Below are positions 5,236-12,914 of a DNA stretch of 19,648 nt, piece after piece. The translations under genes and the position numbers were made by a program. The notes under the pieces were generated by a model. The model had not been told where the DNA came from and did not search any database. It saw only the letters and a list, made by a program, of their open reading frames with translations. Position 1 is the first letter of the stretch, and every line of letters begins with the position of its first letter. The stretch is taken from assembly GCF_020687505.1 (NCBI RefSeq), contig NZ_JAJEQT010000015.1; one strand, 5' to 3'. Source of the DNA: Coprococcus_C hominis (GTDB taxonomy: Bacteria > Bacillota > Clostridia > Lachnospirales > Lachnospiraceae).

Positions 5236-7246
5236 AATCAATAGACTTCAAATAAAAATTATTACTGATCAAGGTGATTATGGTATTGATGAGCAATTCT
5301 ATGAAGGGTTAAATTTTTTGGCAAGTGATGATAATACCTGCGGAAAAAGTTCAATAATTGAAGCTATATATTATGGTCTTGGATTTGAAGAAATAATAGG
5401 CGGAAAAGGGGAAAAGGTACTTACTTCTGCATATAAAACATTTATTGAGGATAATGATCAAAAACTTAGTGTTGTAGAATCAAAAATATATTTAGAAATA
5501 TCAAATGGCTTGGAAATTGTAACGTTATATAGGACAGCAAAGGATTTAAAAAGAGACTCAAAGCTAGTGACAGTATATTATTCGTCATTGGATAAGATTA
5601 ATGACGATGATATACTAATAGAGGATATGTATGTTCATATGAAAAATTCAGCAACAAATATAAAAGGGTTTCATACATTCCTAGAAAAGTTTCTACATCT
5701 TGAATTACCACTTGTTCCTGCGACAGATGGAAAACAGCGCAAATTATATATGCAATTGATTTTTTCATGTATGTTTATAGAACAGAAGCATGGATGGGGA
5801 GATATCTTTTCTGGTATTCCGGTTCTTGGAATTAAAGATTCAAAAAAACGGGTAATTGAATATGTCCTTAATATGGATACAATTGATACGGAAAAGAAAA
5901 AAGAAGAACTTAAGTTTGAGGAAGCAAGAATTAGAAATGAGTGGATAATAGAGATAAAGGAATTACAAAATGCAGTCAATCGAGAAACATGCTCGGTATC
6001 GGGAGTTCCTTTGGAACCATGTGAGTTTACACAAATTAGTGCGGATGGTATACATATATTCAAAGAAAAAAAGCCTTTAGATATTTTTATTCAAGAACTA
6101 AAAGATGAATGTGAAAAATTAAAATCAATAAAACCTCGAGTAATTGATAATTTTGATGAATTGCAAAATGAACTTGAAGAAACAGAAAAAGATATAGATC
6201 AGTTTGAAGAAGAAATTTATAGCCTAAGAAGTCAGATTTCAAAAGAAAATGCAGCAATTTTAATTTTGAATGATAATTTGGAAATTATAGAGACTGATTT
6301 ACAAAATAATAAAGATGCTGCCAAGTTGAGACAACTTGGCTCAGAAATAGGATGCAAATCATTTGAAAATATTTGTCCTGTTTGTAATCAACCAATAGCA
6401 GATTCGCTATTGCCAGTGATGGAAGAAACGGAAATTATGAGTATAGATGAAAATATTCGTCATTTAGAAGCTCAGAAAGTAATGCTTTCATATGCGAGAG
6501 AAAGCCATTATGGAAATAAAAAAGTTATTGATGAAAGGCTGCAATTATTGCAGGGGAAGATTTTTTCATTAAGGCGATTAGCCATGGCATTAAGAAATGA
6601 TATCTATTCAATTAATGATAACATGTCAGAATCTATTGTTTATAAAAAAATAGATTTGTTAAATAAAATTGAAAAACTAGAAGTTTTACAGAAATTTGTG
6701 GATAAAAAACTAGATAACTTATTAACATTAGGCAAAGATTGGAAAAAAATGCTGGATGGTAAGAAAAAAGTTCCGAGAAAAAAATTTTCGTCATCTGATT
6801 ATGATAAGATTGAACAACTAAAAATACATTTTATTGAAAACTTGCGTAAATACGGATATAAGAGTGTTGCTAATATGGATGCAATACAAATATCAGAAGA
6901 AAGTTATTTACCAGTAATAGAAGAATTTGATATGAAATTTGATTCGTCAGCAAGTGACAATATTAGGGCAATATGGGCGTATACAATAGCATTGATGCAA
7001 ACATCAATGGAGAAGAAAGGAAATCATCCAGGAGTAATAATATTTGACGAACCAAATCAGCATAGTATCATTCCAGAAGATATGGAGGAGTTTTTTAACA
7101 GTTTACTTGATTTAGGGGAGAAATCACAAATTATTGTTGGCATAACGGTTAAGGACACAGATACAAAATCGGAAATAGAAAAATTACCGACAGAATTGTA
7201 TCATATAATACCGATTGCAAGTAAGGCTTTTCAAAAAATAAGTTAA
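5228..7246 (+). CDS. SMC/Rad50-like ABC ATPase of ABC-3C/Lamassu system
   Basis: A 672-residue protein with GGAGG before its ATG. N-terminal lobe: EGLNFLASDDNTCGKSSIIE with Walker A near residues 34-41; the first Gly of GxxxxGKS is replaced by Asp. Then GLGFEEIIGGKGEK, characteristic of this ATPase group. Two long coiled coils flank a zinc-hook motif CPVC (383-386) as in Rad50. The C-terminal lobe has a signature-like SSASDNIRAIWAY (about 570-582) and Walker B GVIIFDEP (602-609). Such proteins dimerise on DNA and act as sensors, releasing or activating the effector. Length fits LmuB/DdmC-type proteins (about 600-700 residues). It ends the operon; a strong terminator follows at 7334-7390. The altered Walker A is unusual but the GKS and DE pairs are kept. 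Confidence 0.85.
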   Translation: MLKINRLQIKIITDQGDYGIDEQFYEGLNFLASDDNTCGKSSIIEAIYYGLGFEEIIGGKGEKVLTSAYKTFIEDNDQKLSVVESKIYLEISNGLEIVTLYRTAKDLKRDSKLVTVYYSSLDKINDDDILIEDMYVHMKNSATNIKGFHTFLEKFLHLELPLVPATDGKQRKLYMQLIFSCMFIEQKHGWGDIFSGIPVLGIKDSKKRVIEYVLNMDTIDTEKKKEELKFEEARIRNEWIIEIKELQNAVNRETCSVSGVPLEPCEFTQISADGIHIFKEKKPLDIFIQELKDECEKLKSIKPRVIDNFDELQNELEETEKDIDQFEEEIYSLRSQISKENAAILILNDNLEIIETDLQNNKDAAKLRQLGSEIGCKSFENICPVCNQPIADSLLPVMEETEIMSIDENIRHLEAQKVMLSYARESHYGNKKVIDERLQLLQGKIFSLRRLAMALRNDIYSINDNMSESIVYKKIDLLNKIEKLEVLQKFVDKKLDNLLTLGKDWKKMLDGKKKVPRKKFSSSDYDKIEQLKIHFIENLRKYGYKSVANMDAIQISEESYLPVIEEFDMKFDSSASDNIRAIWAYTIALMQTSMEKKGNHPGVIIFDEPNQHSIIPEDMEEFFNSLLDLGEKSQIIVGITVKDTDTKSEIEKLPTELYHIIPIASKAFQKIS

Positions 7247-7333
7247 TTTTGAAAAATGAATTTACTACCATACAATGAATGTTTGCTCTTTTATATAAAT
7301 AGATTTATTTGAGGCAAAAGATTATAGAATAAA

Positions 7334-7390
7334 AAACAAGCGTTCGTGCAACAATGTATTGACATGTATGCACGAATGCTTGTTTTTATA
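7334..7390. terminator. Strong hairpin terminator after ABC-3C operon
   Basis: A 17-bp stem AAACAAGCGTTCGTGCA (7334-7350) pairs with TGCACGAATGCTTGTTT (about 7369-7385) with one G-T pair, and T runs follow. A-rich sequence on the other side means it could work in both directions. Confidence 0.8.
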
Positions 7391-7552
7391 TATAATATTG
7401 GAAAACGTGCCATTTAAAATTATGTTAGATTATTGGGATGTTGAAAACCGTGCTCATTATAATCAAACGGAAAACTTTGATGTTGTGGTTAATGGAATAA
7501 ATCAAACAATTGTTCCTAGGGAGAATAATTTACCAACTGAAACTTAAAAATC
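7391..7552. other. Gap with a possible 41-codon ORF of unknown nature
   Basis: A plus-strand frame from ATG 7422 to TAA at 7545-7547 reads MLDYWDVENRAHYNQTENFD and ends IVPRENNLPTET. It has no ribosome binding site, no recognised family and no partner gene. It may be a gene fragment left by recombination, as it ends a few bases before the repeat unit at 7553. Confidence 0.25.
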
Positions 7553-7725
7553 CTTAGTAGTAACCTTTCCGTTTTACTACTAACAGGTAGTAACAACATG
7601 CCTAATTCTGCTCTGTTTTGCTACAACCTGTAGTTTCAGAGCATTTTACCATAATCCCAGAGCACCTCGCAAAACAGGGAGAAACAAAACAATGATAAAA
7701 GTACTTTTCATCTGCCACGGCACTC
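7553..7725 (+). repeat. Repeat unit copy B: attachment-site-like sequence with phosphatase start
   Basis: This is similar over its length to 15554-15746, apart from a roughly 19-bp segment present only in the latter. It begins with TTAGTAGTAA (7554-7563) and its perfect inverse TTACTACTAA (7574-7583), then GTAGTAAC, continues through TTCTGCTCTG and AGAGCA segments, and ends with AGGGAGAAACAAAACA and an ATG at 7692. The repeats resemble AGTAGTAA arm sites bound by Tn916-type integrases. I read the unit as one side of an attachment site. Confidence 0.55.
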
Positions 7726-7736
7726 CAATTTTATGA
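7692..7736 (+). pseudogene. 5' fragment of a low-molecular-weight tyrosine phosphatase gene (copy B)
   Basis: After AGGGAGAAACAAAACA the frame reads MIKVLFICHGTPIL and stops at TGA 7734-7736. MIKVLFICHG is the usual N-terminus of low-molecular-weight tyrosine phosphatases, cut right after CHG. Same orientation as copies A and C; the shared stretch ends at about 7725. Confidence 0.5.
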
Positions 7737-7880
7737 TAATGCATACCTTCGCAAAGTGGGGCAACACAGGGCAGAATATGGTGGGAAATATTTAAAATAC
7801 TACGTTTTCGACTACTAAGGCTCATGGGGGGAATCGAGATAAAGGCAAAGGTGTGGGGAGAAATCCTTAGTAGTGCACTT
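7737..7880. other. Non-coding right flank of copy B with further arm-like repeats
   Basis: No gene seen. It holds GACTACTAAGG (7810-7820), CCTTAGTAGTG (7865-7875) and GTGTGGGGAGAAAT. The last element ends at the IS insertion point (target CACTT 7876-7880), and the repeats resume at 9463 beyond the IS. Confidence 0.35.
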
Positions 7881-8130
7881 GTCAACAAATTTTGGACACG
7901 AAATATAAAAAAATAGTCAGTTACATTGTACGGCTGTATACGCCATACGCCACCCTTGACATCGCTCCAAGAAACTCTGGGCAGATAATACCGACGGTAT
8001 GAACTCATAAACAAATTATATTAGTCATACGCCGGACATTCATTGTAGCGTTTTTTTTCGACTAAATGTCAAGGGCAAGCCGCTAAAGCGGTGTCTGGTT
8101 TCTACCTTCGGATCCGAATCTATGAACAGA

Positions 8131-8952
8131 TTATGCAGCATACTTTTCACGATATTGCTTCGGAGTTAGATAACTAAGCGAATATGCTGGTCGTTCCTCA
8201 TTGAAGAACCTGATATATTCATCAACTTCTTCGTGAACTGGTCGCTCACCGGTTACATGAAAGTCCATAAATAATTCTGCTTTAATCCAACCGTTAATGG
8301 ATTCCATAGCACTATTATCTGTAGGTGTTCCTGCTCGCGACATTGATCTGGTCACATACATTGGAAGAAGATTATTGAATGCTTTTGAAGCATATACAGA
8401 TCCTTGATCACTGTGGAGAATCATCTGATATTCTGGATGTTGTTTCTTTTTCTCCAAAAGGTCTTCCAGTCCACTTATATATGTCATTCGATTGCCACGC
8501 TTCGATGAAAGGGAATGGCTAAGTATTTCGTTATTCCATAGATCCATATATAATGTAAGTTCGTAATAGATACCTTTCACCCAGAAAGCAGTCATATCGC
8601 TAACAATACACTGGAGCGGACCATCGATCTGCATTTCTGACATAAGAAGATTTGGAAATATCTTAAATGGAACACCCGGTTTCTTGTATCTATAATGCTT
8701 TGCCTTGCTTTTGATTCCGGCTTTTTTACAGCATTTATGAGCGTAAGGATCAGACATAACGATTCCTTTATCCAATCGAATCTTGGCATTTAGCCATCTG
8801 TAGCCATGCGACGGATATTTCATATGATATTTCTGAAATAGTTGTATGTTATCGATTAACGCCCTGGTTCTTGGTGCCGGATTACTAAGCATCTTCTTCC
8901 AATAATAGAAACTGCTTCTGTTGATATTCATGGCATCACAAAGTAGATTCAC
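8131..8952 (-). CDS. IS3-family transposase OrfB
   Basis: 273 residues from the ATG at 8952, but the frame stays open further upstream on the minus strand (EYQVILELSGEFPVNLLCDA), the usual N-terminus of this OrfB type. The functional product is therefore probably an OrfAB fusion made by -1 frameshifting; a run of seven A (plus-strand T7 at 9039-9045) lies in the right place. The catalytic core has IVSDMTAFW (Asp about 119), ILHSDQGSVY (Asp about 182) and TDNSAMESINGWIKAE (Glu about 217). The end, FNEERPAYSLSYLTPKQYRE, is typical. The protein looks intact, so the element may be mobile. Confidence 0.92.
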   Translation of the reverse strand: MNLLCDAMNINRSSFYYWKKMLSNPAPRTRALIDNIQLFQKYHMKYPSHGYRWLNAKIRLDKGIVMSDPYAHKCCKKAGIKSKAKHYRYKKPGVPFKIFPNLLMSEMQIDGPLQCIVSDMTAFWVKGIYYELTLYMDLWNNEILSHSLSSKRGNRMTYISGLEDLLEKKKQHPEYQMILHSDQGSVYASKAFNNLLPMYVTRSMSRAGTPTDNSAMESINGWIKAELFMDFHVTGERPVHEEVDEYIRFFNEERPAYSLSYLTPKQYREKYAA

Positions 8953-8978
8953 TGGAAACTCTCCAGATAATTCCAGTA

Positions 8979-9341
8979 TTACTTGGTATTCTTGTTGCTG
9001 TATTGAATTATTGAACCATCCCCCTTCACTTCGTAGCCTTTTTTTAATCGTGCTTCAGTAATTCGCGCCTGAATAAGAGCCTGGATCAATTCCTCTTTGG
9101 TCATTTCCTGATACTCTTGAAGACTTGCTTGGCTATTTGCAGCCAGAGGAGTTGAGACAGATTTACAAGTATGAGTTGCTGCTGATCGTTTTGGTAGTTG
9201 ATAGGTATCTCGATAGAGTCTCATATAGTCTCTAGCAGTGTAGTGATTAATAGAATACTCTTCGGCTGCCTGATAGCAATCTATCTCACCGTCATAGATT
9301 CGGCGACCAATGTCCAAACGTTGTTCTTTGGTGTATTTCAT
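8979..9341 (-). CDS. IS3-family transposase OrfA
   Basis: 120 residues beginning MKYTKEQRLDIGRRIYDG. AGGAGG lies 6 bp upstream of the ATG at 9341 on the minus strand, so this start is preferred over the longer frame reaching 9380. The helix-turn-helix is DCYQAAEEYSINHYTARDYM; a helical stretch MTKEELIQALIQARITEARLKK follows and carries the A7 slippery run at its end. It is the DNA-binding partner of the OrfB at 8131-8952. Confidence 0.88.
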   Translation of the reverse strand: MKYTKEQRLDIGRRIYDGEIDCYQAAEEYSINHYTARDYMRLYRDTYQLPKRSAATHTCKSVSTPLAANSQASLQEYQEMTKEELIQALIQARITEARLKKGYEVKGDGSIIQYSNKNTK

Positions 9342-9456
9342 GATAAACCTCCTGTTAACATGGGAGTTATAGATGCCCACAGATAATTAGTTCATGTATT
9401 GATTATAATATATCTGTGTCCCAAAATACCCCCCTCTGTGTCCAAAATTAGTTTAC

Positions 9457-9572
9457 CACTTCAGTAGTAATTGACTACTAAGCGATGGCACACATACAAA
9501 ACTTTGAACACAACTCCGGCTAATTTGTGAGGAAATCGCAGGTTAGTTGGAGTAATTTTTTTATAAACACAG
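9457..9572. other. Non-coding stretch with AGTAGTAA / ACTACTAA repeats
   Basis: No gene. AGTAGTAA (9463-9470) and GACTACTAAG (9473-9482) continue the repeat set that lies left of the IS. The rest up to the SOS-type box shows nothing further. Confidence 0.35.
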
Positions 9573-9623
9573 CGAACAATTGTTCGATTTTCACTTGACT
9601 TTTTGTAATGCAAAAAGTATAAT
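9573..9623 (+). promoter_or_regulatory. Consensus promoter with LexA/SOS-type box upstream
   Basis: TTGACT (9595-9600) and TATAAT (9618-9623) are exactly 17 bp apart, a near-perfect sigma-A promoter. Nine bases before the -35 lies the perfect palindrome CGAACAATTGTTCG (9573-9586). It fits GAACNNNNGTTC and 13 of 14 positions of the Firmicute LexA box CGAACRNRYGTTCG. The promoter would drive the ribbon-helix-helix gene and the Sau3AI-like operon, with repression by LexA or by another dimeric regulator. Confidence 0.65.
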
Positions 9624-9649
9624 ATCAATATGCACGAGAGGAGAGCATT

Positions 9650-9832
9650 ATGAAAAAGATGGGACGTCCAAAAGGAGATAACAATATGGTTAAGAGTTAT
9701 ACCATCCGAATGGATGATGTTACTTTGACTAGATTGGAAGCATATTGCAAATGTATGAAGGTTACAAAATCAGAAGCCATTCGTAAAGCAATTAATACTA
9801 TGGTAGATGAATGTGAAGAAATCAATAAATAA
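9650..9832 (+). CDS. Ribbon-helix-helix DNA-binding protein, likely regulator of the R-M operon
   Basis: A 60-residue protein with AGAGGAG before the ATG. After a basic arm (MKKMGRPKGDNN) it has the CopG/Arc-like pattern VKSYTIRMDDVTLTRLEAYC, then VTKSEAIRKAINTMVDE: one beta strand and two helices. Proteins of this kind bind operators as dimers. It is first in the operon behind a strong promoter and may adjust methyltransferase versus nuclease expression, as controller proteins do in other type II systems. That role is inferred from position. Confidence 0.7.
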   Translation: MKKMGRPKGDNNMVKSYTIRMDDVTLTRLEAYCKCMKVTKSEAIRKAINTMVDECEEINK

Positions 9833-9833
9833 T

Positions 9834-9935
9834 ATGTGTTCAACGAACTGACGGACTATTTATGCAAGAGTGCTAGAGTCCAATGATCCATCATTTGATG
9901 GTGCTAATACGACAATGTTCGGACTCGAAGAATAA
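9834..9935 (+). pseudogene. Possible broken small ORF between regulator and methyltransferase
   Basis: A frame from ATG 9834 reads MCSTN, has TGA at 9849-9851, then continues open as TIYARVLESNDPSFDGANTT and ends MFGLEE with TAA at 9933-9935. The second part has a protein-like composition. It could be a decayed leader gene or read-through product, or chance. Confidence 0.2.
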
Positions 9936-9968
9936 GTGAGATGGCTGTATGCCAAGGAGGACTTTTTT

Positions 9969-11210
9969 ATGGCAATGAAAAAAACTATGTGTGAACTCTT
10001 TGCAGGAGTTGGTGGATTCCGTGTAGGAATGGAAAGATTAGGAACTGGATGGAAGACCACTTGGTTTTCACAATGGGAGCCGGATAAAGTTAATCAATGG
10101 GCTCATGATTGTTATGTAGACCATTTTGGTGATTTACAAGATTTGCGTGGGGAATATCATACAGGAGAAGATATTTCTTTAATGGATAAGAATGCTATAC
10201 CAGACCACAATCTACTAGTAGGTGGATTTCCGTGCCAAGATTATAGCGTTGCTCATACATTAGCATCTTCTCATGGAATAGAAGGAAAGAAAGGTGTATT
10301 GTGGTGGCAAATCCGAGATACAATTATTGCTAAAACACCAGCCTTTTGCATATTTGAGAATGTAGATAGATTGCTTAAATCTCCTGCAAGCCAGAGAGGA
10401 AGAGATTTTGGTATTATATTAGCTTGTTTAGCAAGCTTAAATTATTCAGTTGAATGGCGAGTAGTTAATGCTGCAACATATGGAGCTGCACAGAGACGTA
10501 GAAGGACATTTATATTTGCATATAGAAACGATACTGTATATGGTAAGAATATGGTTGGAGTATCACCTGTAGATGTGCTTTCAAAAAGTGGATTTATGGT
10601 ACAAGCATTTCCTATTGTTGCGAATACTGATATTGCTAGTGGGACATTAGGTGAATACGAAACAGACGAAGATATAATTAATATATCTGATAATTTTGTT
10701 TTTGCATTTAACAAAGCGGGATATATGCATGAAGGGAAAATTTATACTTGTGATATTTCTGAAAATGAAATTCAGCCGATATTAATTAAACAGATACTTC
10801 AAGAAAATGTGGACGAAGAGTTTTACATTACTGAAGATAAAAAGCCTAAATGGGTTTATTTAAAAGGTGCAAAAAAAATTCCAAGAAAGACGAAAGATGG
10901 TCACGAGTATACGTTTTCTGAAGGTCCTGTTGCATTTCCAGACCCTTGGGATAGACCTGGAAGAACAATGCTAACCAGTGAGTCTACATTAAATAGAAGT
11001 ACACATGTTGTGACAGACCCGGGTTCCGGAAGACTTCGTTTATTGACACCTATTGAAGCAGAGAGACTACAAGGATTCGATGATGACTGGACAAATTCAG
11101 GGATGCCTAAGAGAATGAGATATTTTTGCATGGGTAATGCATTAGTAGTTCCAATGATAACAAGAATGGGTGAGGTTCTTGATGGTATTATGGCTAATGA
11201 AGAGCCATAG
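9969..11210 (+). CDS. DNA (cytosine-5) methyltransferase, Sau3AI-like (GATC)
   Basis: 413 residues. The ATG at 9969 follows AAGGAGG by 9 bp; an in-frame GTG at 9936 is less likely. Ordered C5-methyltransferase motifs are visible: I CELFAGVGGFRVGME (8-22), IV GGFPCQDYSV with catalytic Cys89, VI FENVDRL (129-135), VIII AAQRRRRTFIFA (173-184), and X CMGNALVVPMITRM near the C-terminus. A target-recognition region of about 200 residues lies between VIII and IX. Length matches M.Sau3AI (about 412). The neighbour is a Sau3AI/MutH-type nuclease, so it most likely makes GAT-m5C and protects host DNA. Specificity is inferred from the partner enzyme. Confidence 0.93.
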   Translation: MAMKKTMCELFAGVGGFRVGMERLGTGWKTTWFSQWEPDKVNQWAHDCYVDHFGDLQDLRGEYHTGEDISLMDKNAIPDHNLLVGGFPCQDYSVAHTLASSHGIEGKKGVLWWQIRDTIIAKTPAFCIFENVDRLLKSPASQRGRDFGIILACLASLNYSVEWRVVNAATYGAAQRRRRTFIFAYRNDTVYGKNMVGVSPVDVLSKSGFMVQAFPIVANTDIASGTLGEYETDEDIINISDNFVFAFNKAGYMHEGKIYTCDISENEIQPILIKQILQENVDEEFYITEDKKPKWVYLKGAKKIPRKTKDGHEYTFSEGPVAFPDPWDRPGRTMLTSESTLNRSTHVVTDPGSGRLRLLTPIEAERLQGFDDDWTNSGMPKRMRYFCMGNALVVPMITRMGEVLDGIMANEEP

Positions 11211-11223
11211 AAAGGAGGATGCA

Positions 11224-12840
11224 ATGTCACTTTCTTATGAATATGATAAACATGATAGAAGGGATATTTTACGTCATGCAAAGGCTCTAGAGGGGTGTGT
11301 TGTTGCGGATGTTTATGAACTTGAGGTAACTGGTAAACATCGAAATGATATTTTGCAATACTATGCAGAAAAATGTATCCAAGGATGGACTGATGAATAT
11401 GGAACATCACACAGAGGAGATAAAGGTCGAATTGGCTTTTTAGTTCAAGAAGTTTATTTTGATGAACCACGTGACAATGAAGCACAAGCCGATTTGGGTG
11501 CTGTTGGAGTTGAATTAAAAGTAAGTCCATTGATATACAAAACTAGAGCAGGATTAAAGGTAAAGGAAAGACTTGTTTTAGGAATGATAAATCGTAATGA
11601 GCAACTACCAGAGAAATTCTGTGACTCTCATATTTATGAAAAATGTAAATTGATGATGTTAGTATACTATATAGATGAAACGAATCAAGGTAGAACGCCA
11701 TTTCAATTTCCATTTCATAAATCAGCGTATGTTAAAATCCCGGAAGTTGATATGGCTATGATTGAACAGGATTATAGATATATTAGGGATTGTGTAAATG
11801 AAGGAAGATATTCAGATTTACATGAAAGTGAAGCACATTATTTGTCTCCTTGCACAAAAAATGGTGGGCGAGCATTTTCTTTTAAACCTTCATATATGAA
11901 TCAGTTGTTTAGTGAATACATAGATGCTAATAATTTGTTGTATGATCCAGATAAAGACGAGGAAACCTATGATATTATTCGTCAGTATGATGCTATCATA
12001 AGTGATGCAGAGGAGTTAAGAGACCATACTTTTGAAGAAATAGTTTTAAGTAGATTCAAGCCATATATTGGAATGACTGTTACAGAAATAAGGCAATCGT
12101 TGATGGAACCAGATGATTTTGAACAGTGGTCTTCAAAGACAACTATTGACAAAGCAGAATTTGCACGTACTACATTTGCTATGCTTGGTATCACAAGTGA
12201 GCAGGCTGAAGAATTTGTTAGATCTAATACATATGTAAAGACATTACGTGTAAATAGTGATTTAACTATGAATGAGGATATATCTTTTTCAGCATTTGAG
12301 TTCAAGGATTTAATTGAAGAAACATGGGAAGAATCAACTGTTTATGAGGAAATGGTTGATAGACAATTTTTGTGGTCTGTATTTAAAGAAGATGGGGATG
12401 ACTTTGTGTTCTTTGGTGCACGTTTCTGGAGACTTCCACAGGAGGATGAATCTATTATCCGTAAGGGATGGGAAGATATAAGAGATATCATTCGTGAAGG
12501 AGTTGAATTTGTAAAAGACCAAAAGGAAGATGGAACTCCAATATTGACTAAGAGGGGAATGAATCGAATGCTGAATAATTTCCCGGACACAAGAAATACA
12601 AATCCAAAACGCAAAGAGTATAGATTGTGTAAATCTCCAAAAGAATATAATAAAATTATTTCCATTCGTCCACATGCATCATTGGTGTATTATGATTTGA
12701 AATCTATCGGATATGCAGATACAGAAAATCCAAGAAGTAATGGTAGTGAATTGCCTAATGGTGATGTTATGACAAAACAGTGCTTTTGGTTTAATAATGA
12801 ATATATTCTTGAACAGATTCAGGATATGTTTGAAGAATAA
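11224..12840 (+). CDS. Sau3AI-family (MutH-like) type II restriction endonuclease
   Basis: 538 residues. The ATG at 11224 has AAGGAGG just upstream and starts 13 bp after the methyltransferase stop. The N-terminal domain carries the MutH/Sau3AI catalytic signature with the same spacing as MutH: KGRIGFLVQE (Glu76), QADLG (Asp90) and GVELKVSP (Glu97, Lys99). MutH has Glu56, Asp70, Glu77 and Lys79. The C-terminal half resembles the second, regulatory MutH-like domain of Sau3AI. Sau3AI cuts before GATC as an allosteric two-site enzyme. The protein is somewhat longer than Sau3AI (about 489). Together with the upstream methylase it forms a complete type II R-M pair. Confidence 0.9.
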   Translation: MSLSYEYDKHDRRDILRHAKALEGCVVADVYELEVTGKHRNDILQYYAEKCIQGWTDEYGTSHRGDKGRIGFLVQEVYFDEPRDNEAQADLGAVGVELKVSPLIYKTRAGLKVKERLVLGMINRNEQLPEKFCDSHIYEKCKLMMLVYYIDETNQGRTPFQFPFHKSAYVKIPEVDMAMIEQDYRYIRDCVNEGRYSDLHESEAHYLSPCTKNGGRAFSFKPSYMNQLFSEYIDANNLLYDPDKDEETYDIIRQYDAIISDAEELRDHTFEEIVLSRFKPYIGMTVTEIRQSLMEPDDFEQWSSKTTIDKAEFARTTFAMLGITSEQAEEFVRSNTYVKTLRVNSDLTMNEDISFSAFEFKDLIEETWEESTVYEEMVDRQFLWSVFKEDGDDFVFFGARFWRLPQEDESIIRKGWEDIRDIIREGVEFVKDQKEDGTPILTKRGMNRMLNNFPDTRNTNPKRKEYRLCKSPKEYNKIISIRPHASLVYYDLKSIGYADTENPRSNGSELPNGDVMTKQCFWFNNEYILEQIQDMFEE

Positions 12841-12914
12841 AATTCGATATGGAATTAATAGAAAGAGAAAAATGATTTTTGAACAAATATATAAAATGAG
12901 AAGGTGAGAAATAA

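Larger units (their letters stand above)
7881..9456 (-). mobile_element. Second IS3-family insertion sequence, complete, 5-bp target duplication
   Basis: The ends are GTCAACAAATTTTGGACAC (from 7881) and, on the other strand from 9456, GTAAACTAATTTTGGACAC. The direct repeat CACTT flanks it at 7876-7880 and 9457-9461. The element is 1576 bp with OrfA and OrfB on the minus strand and about 250 bp of non-coding DNA at the 7881 end, including a CCGCTAAAGCGG hairpin near 8081-8092. It differs from the IS at 1736 in both ends and proteins. It has landed inside the repeat region right of copy B. Confidence 0.9.

Noticed and set aside
7359..7547. 62-codon frame starting at TTG 7359
   Set aside because: The start lies inside the loop and stem of the terminator and has no ribosome binding site; only a shorter inner frame is mentioned as a doubtful fragment.
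10901..11530. 209-codon minus-strand frame across the methyltransferase/endonuclease junction
   Set aside because: It is antisense to two genes with clear catalytic motifs; its composition (many His, Gln, Leu) is that of a shadow frame.
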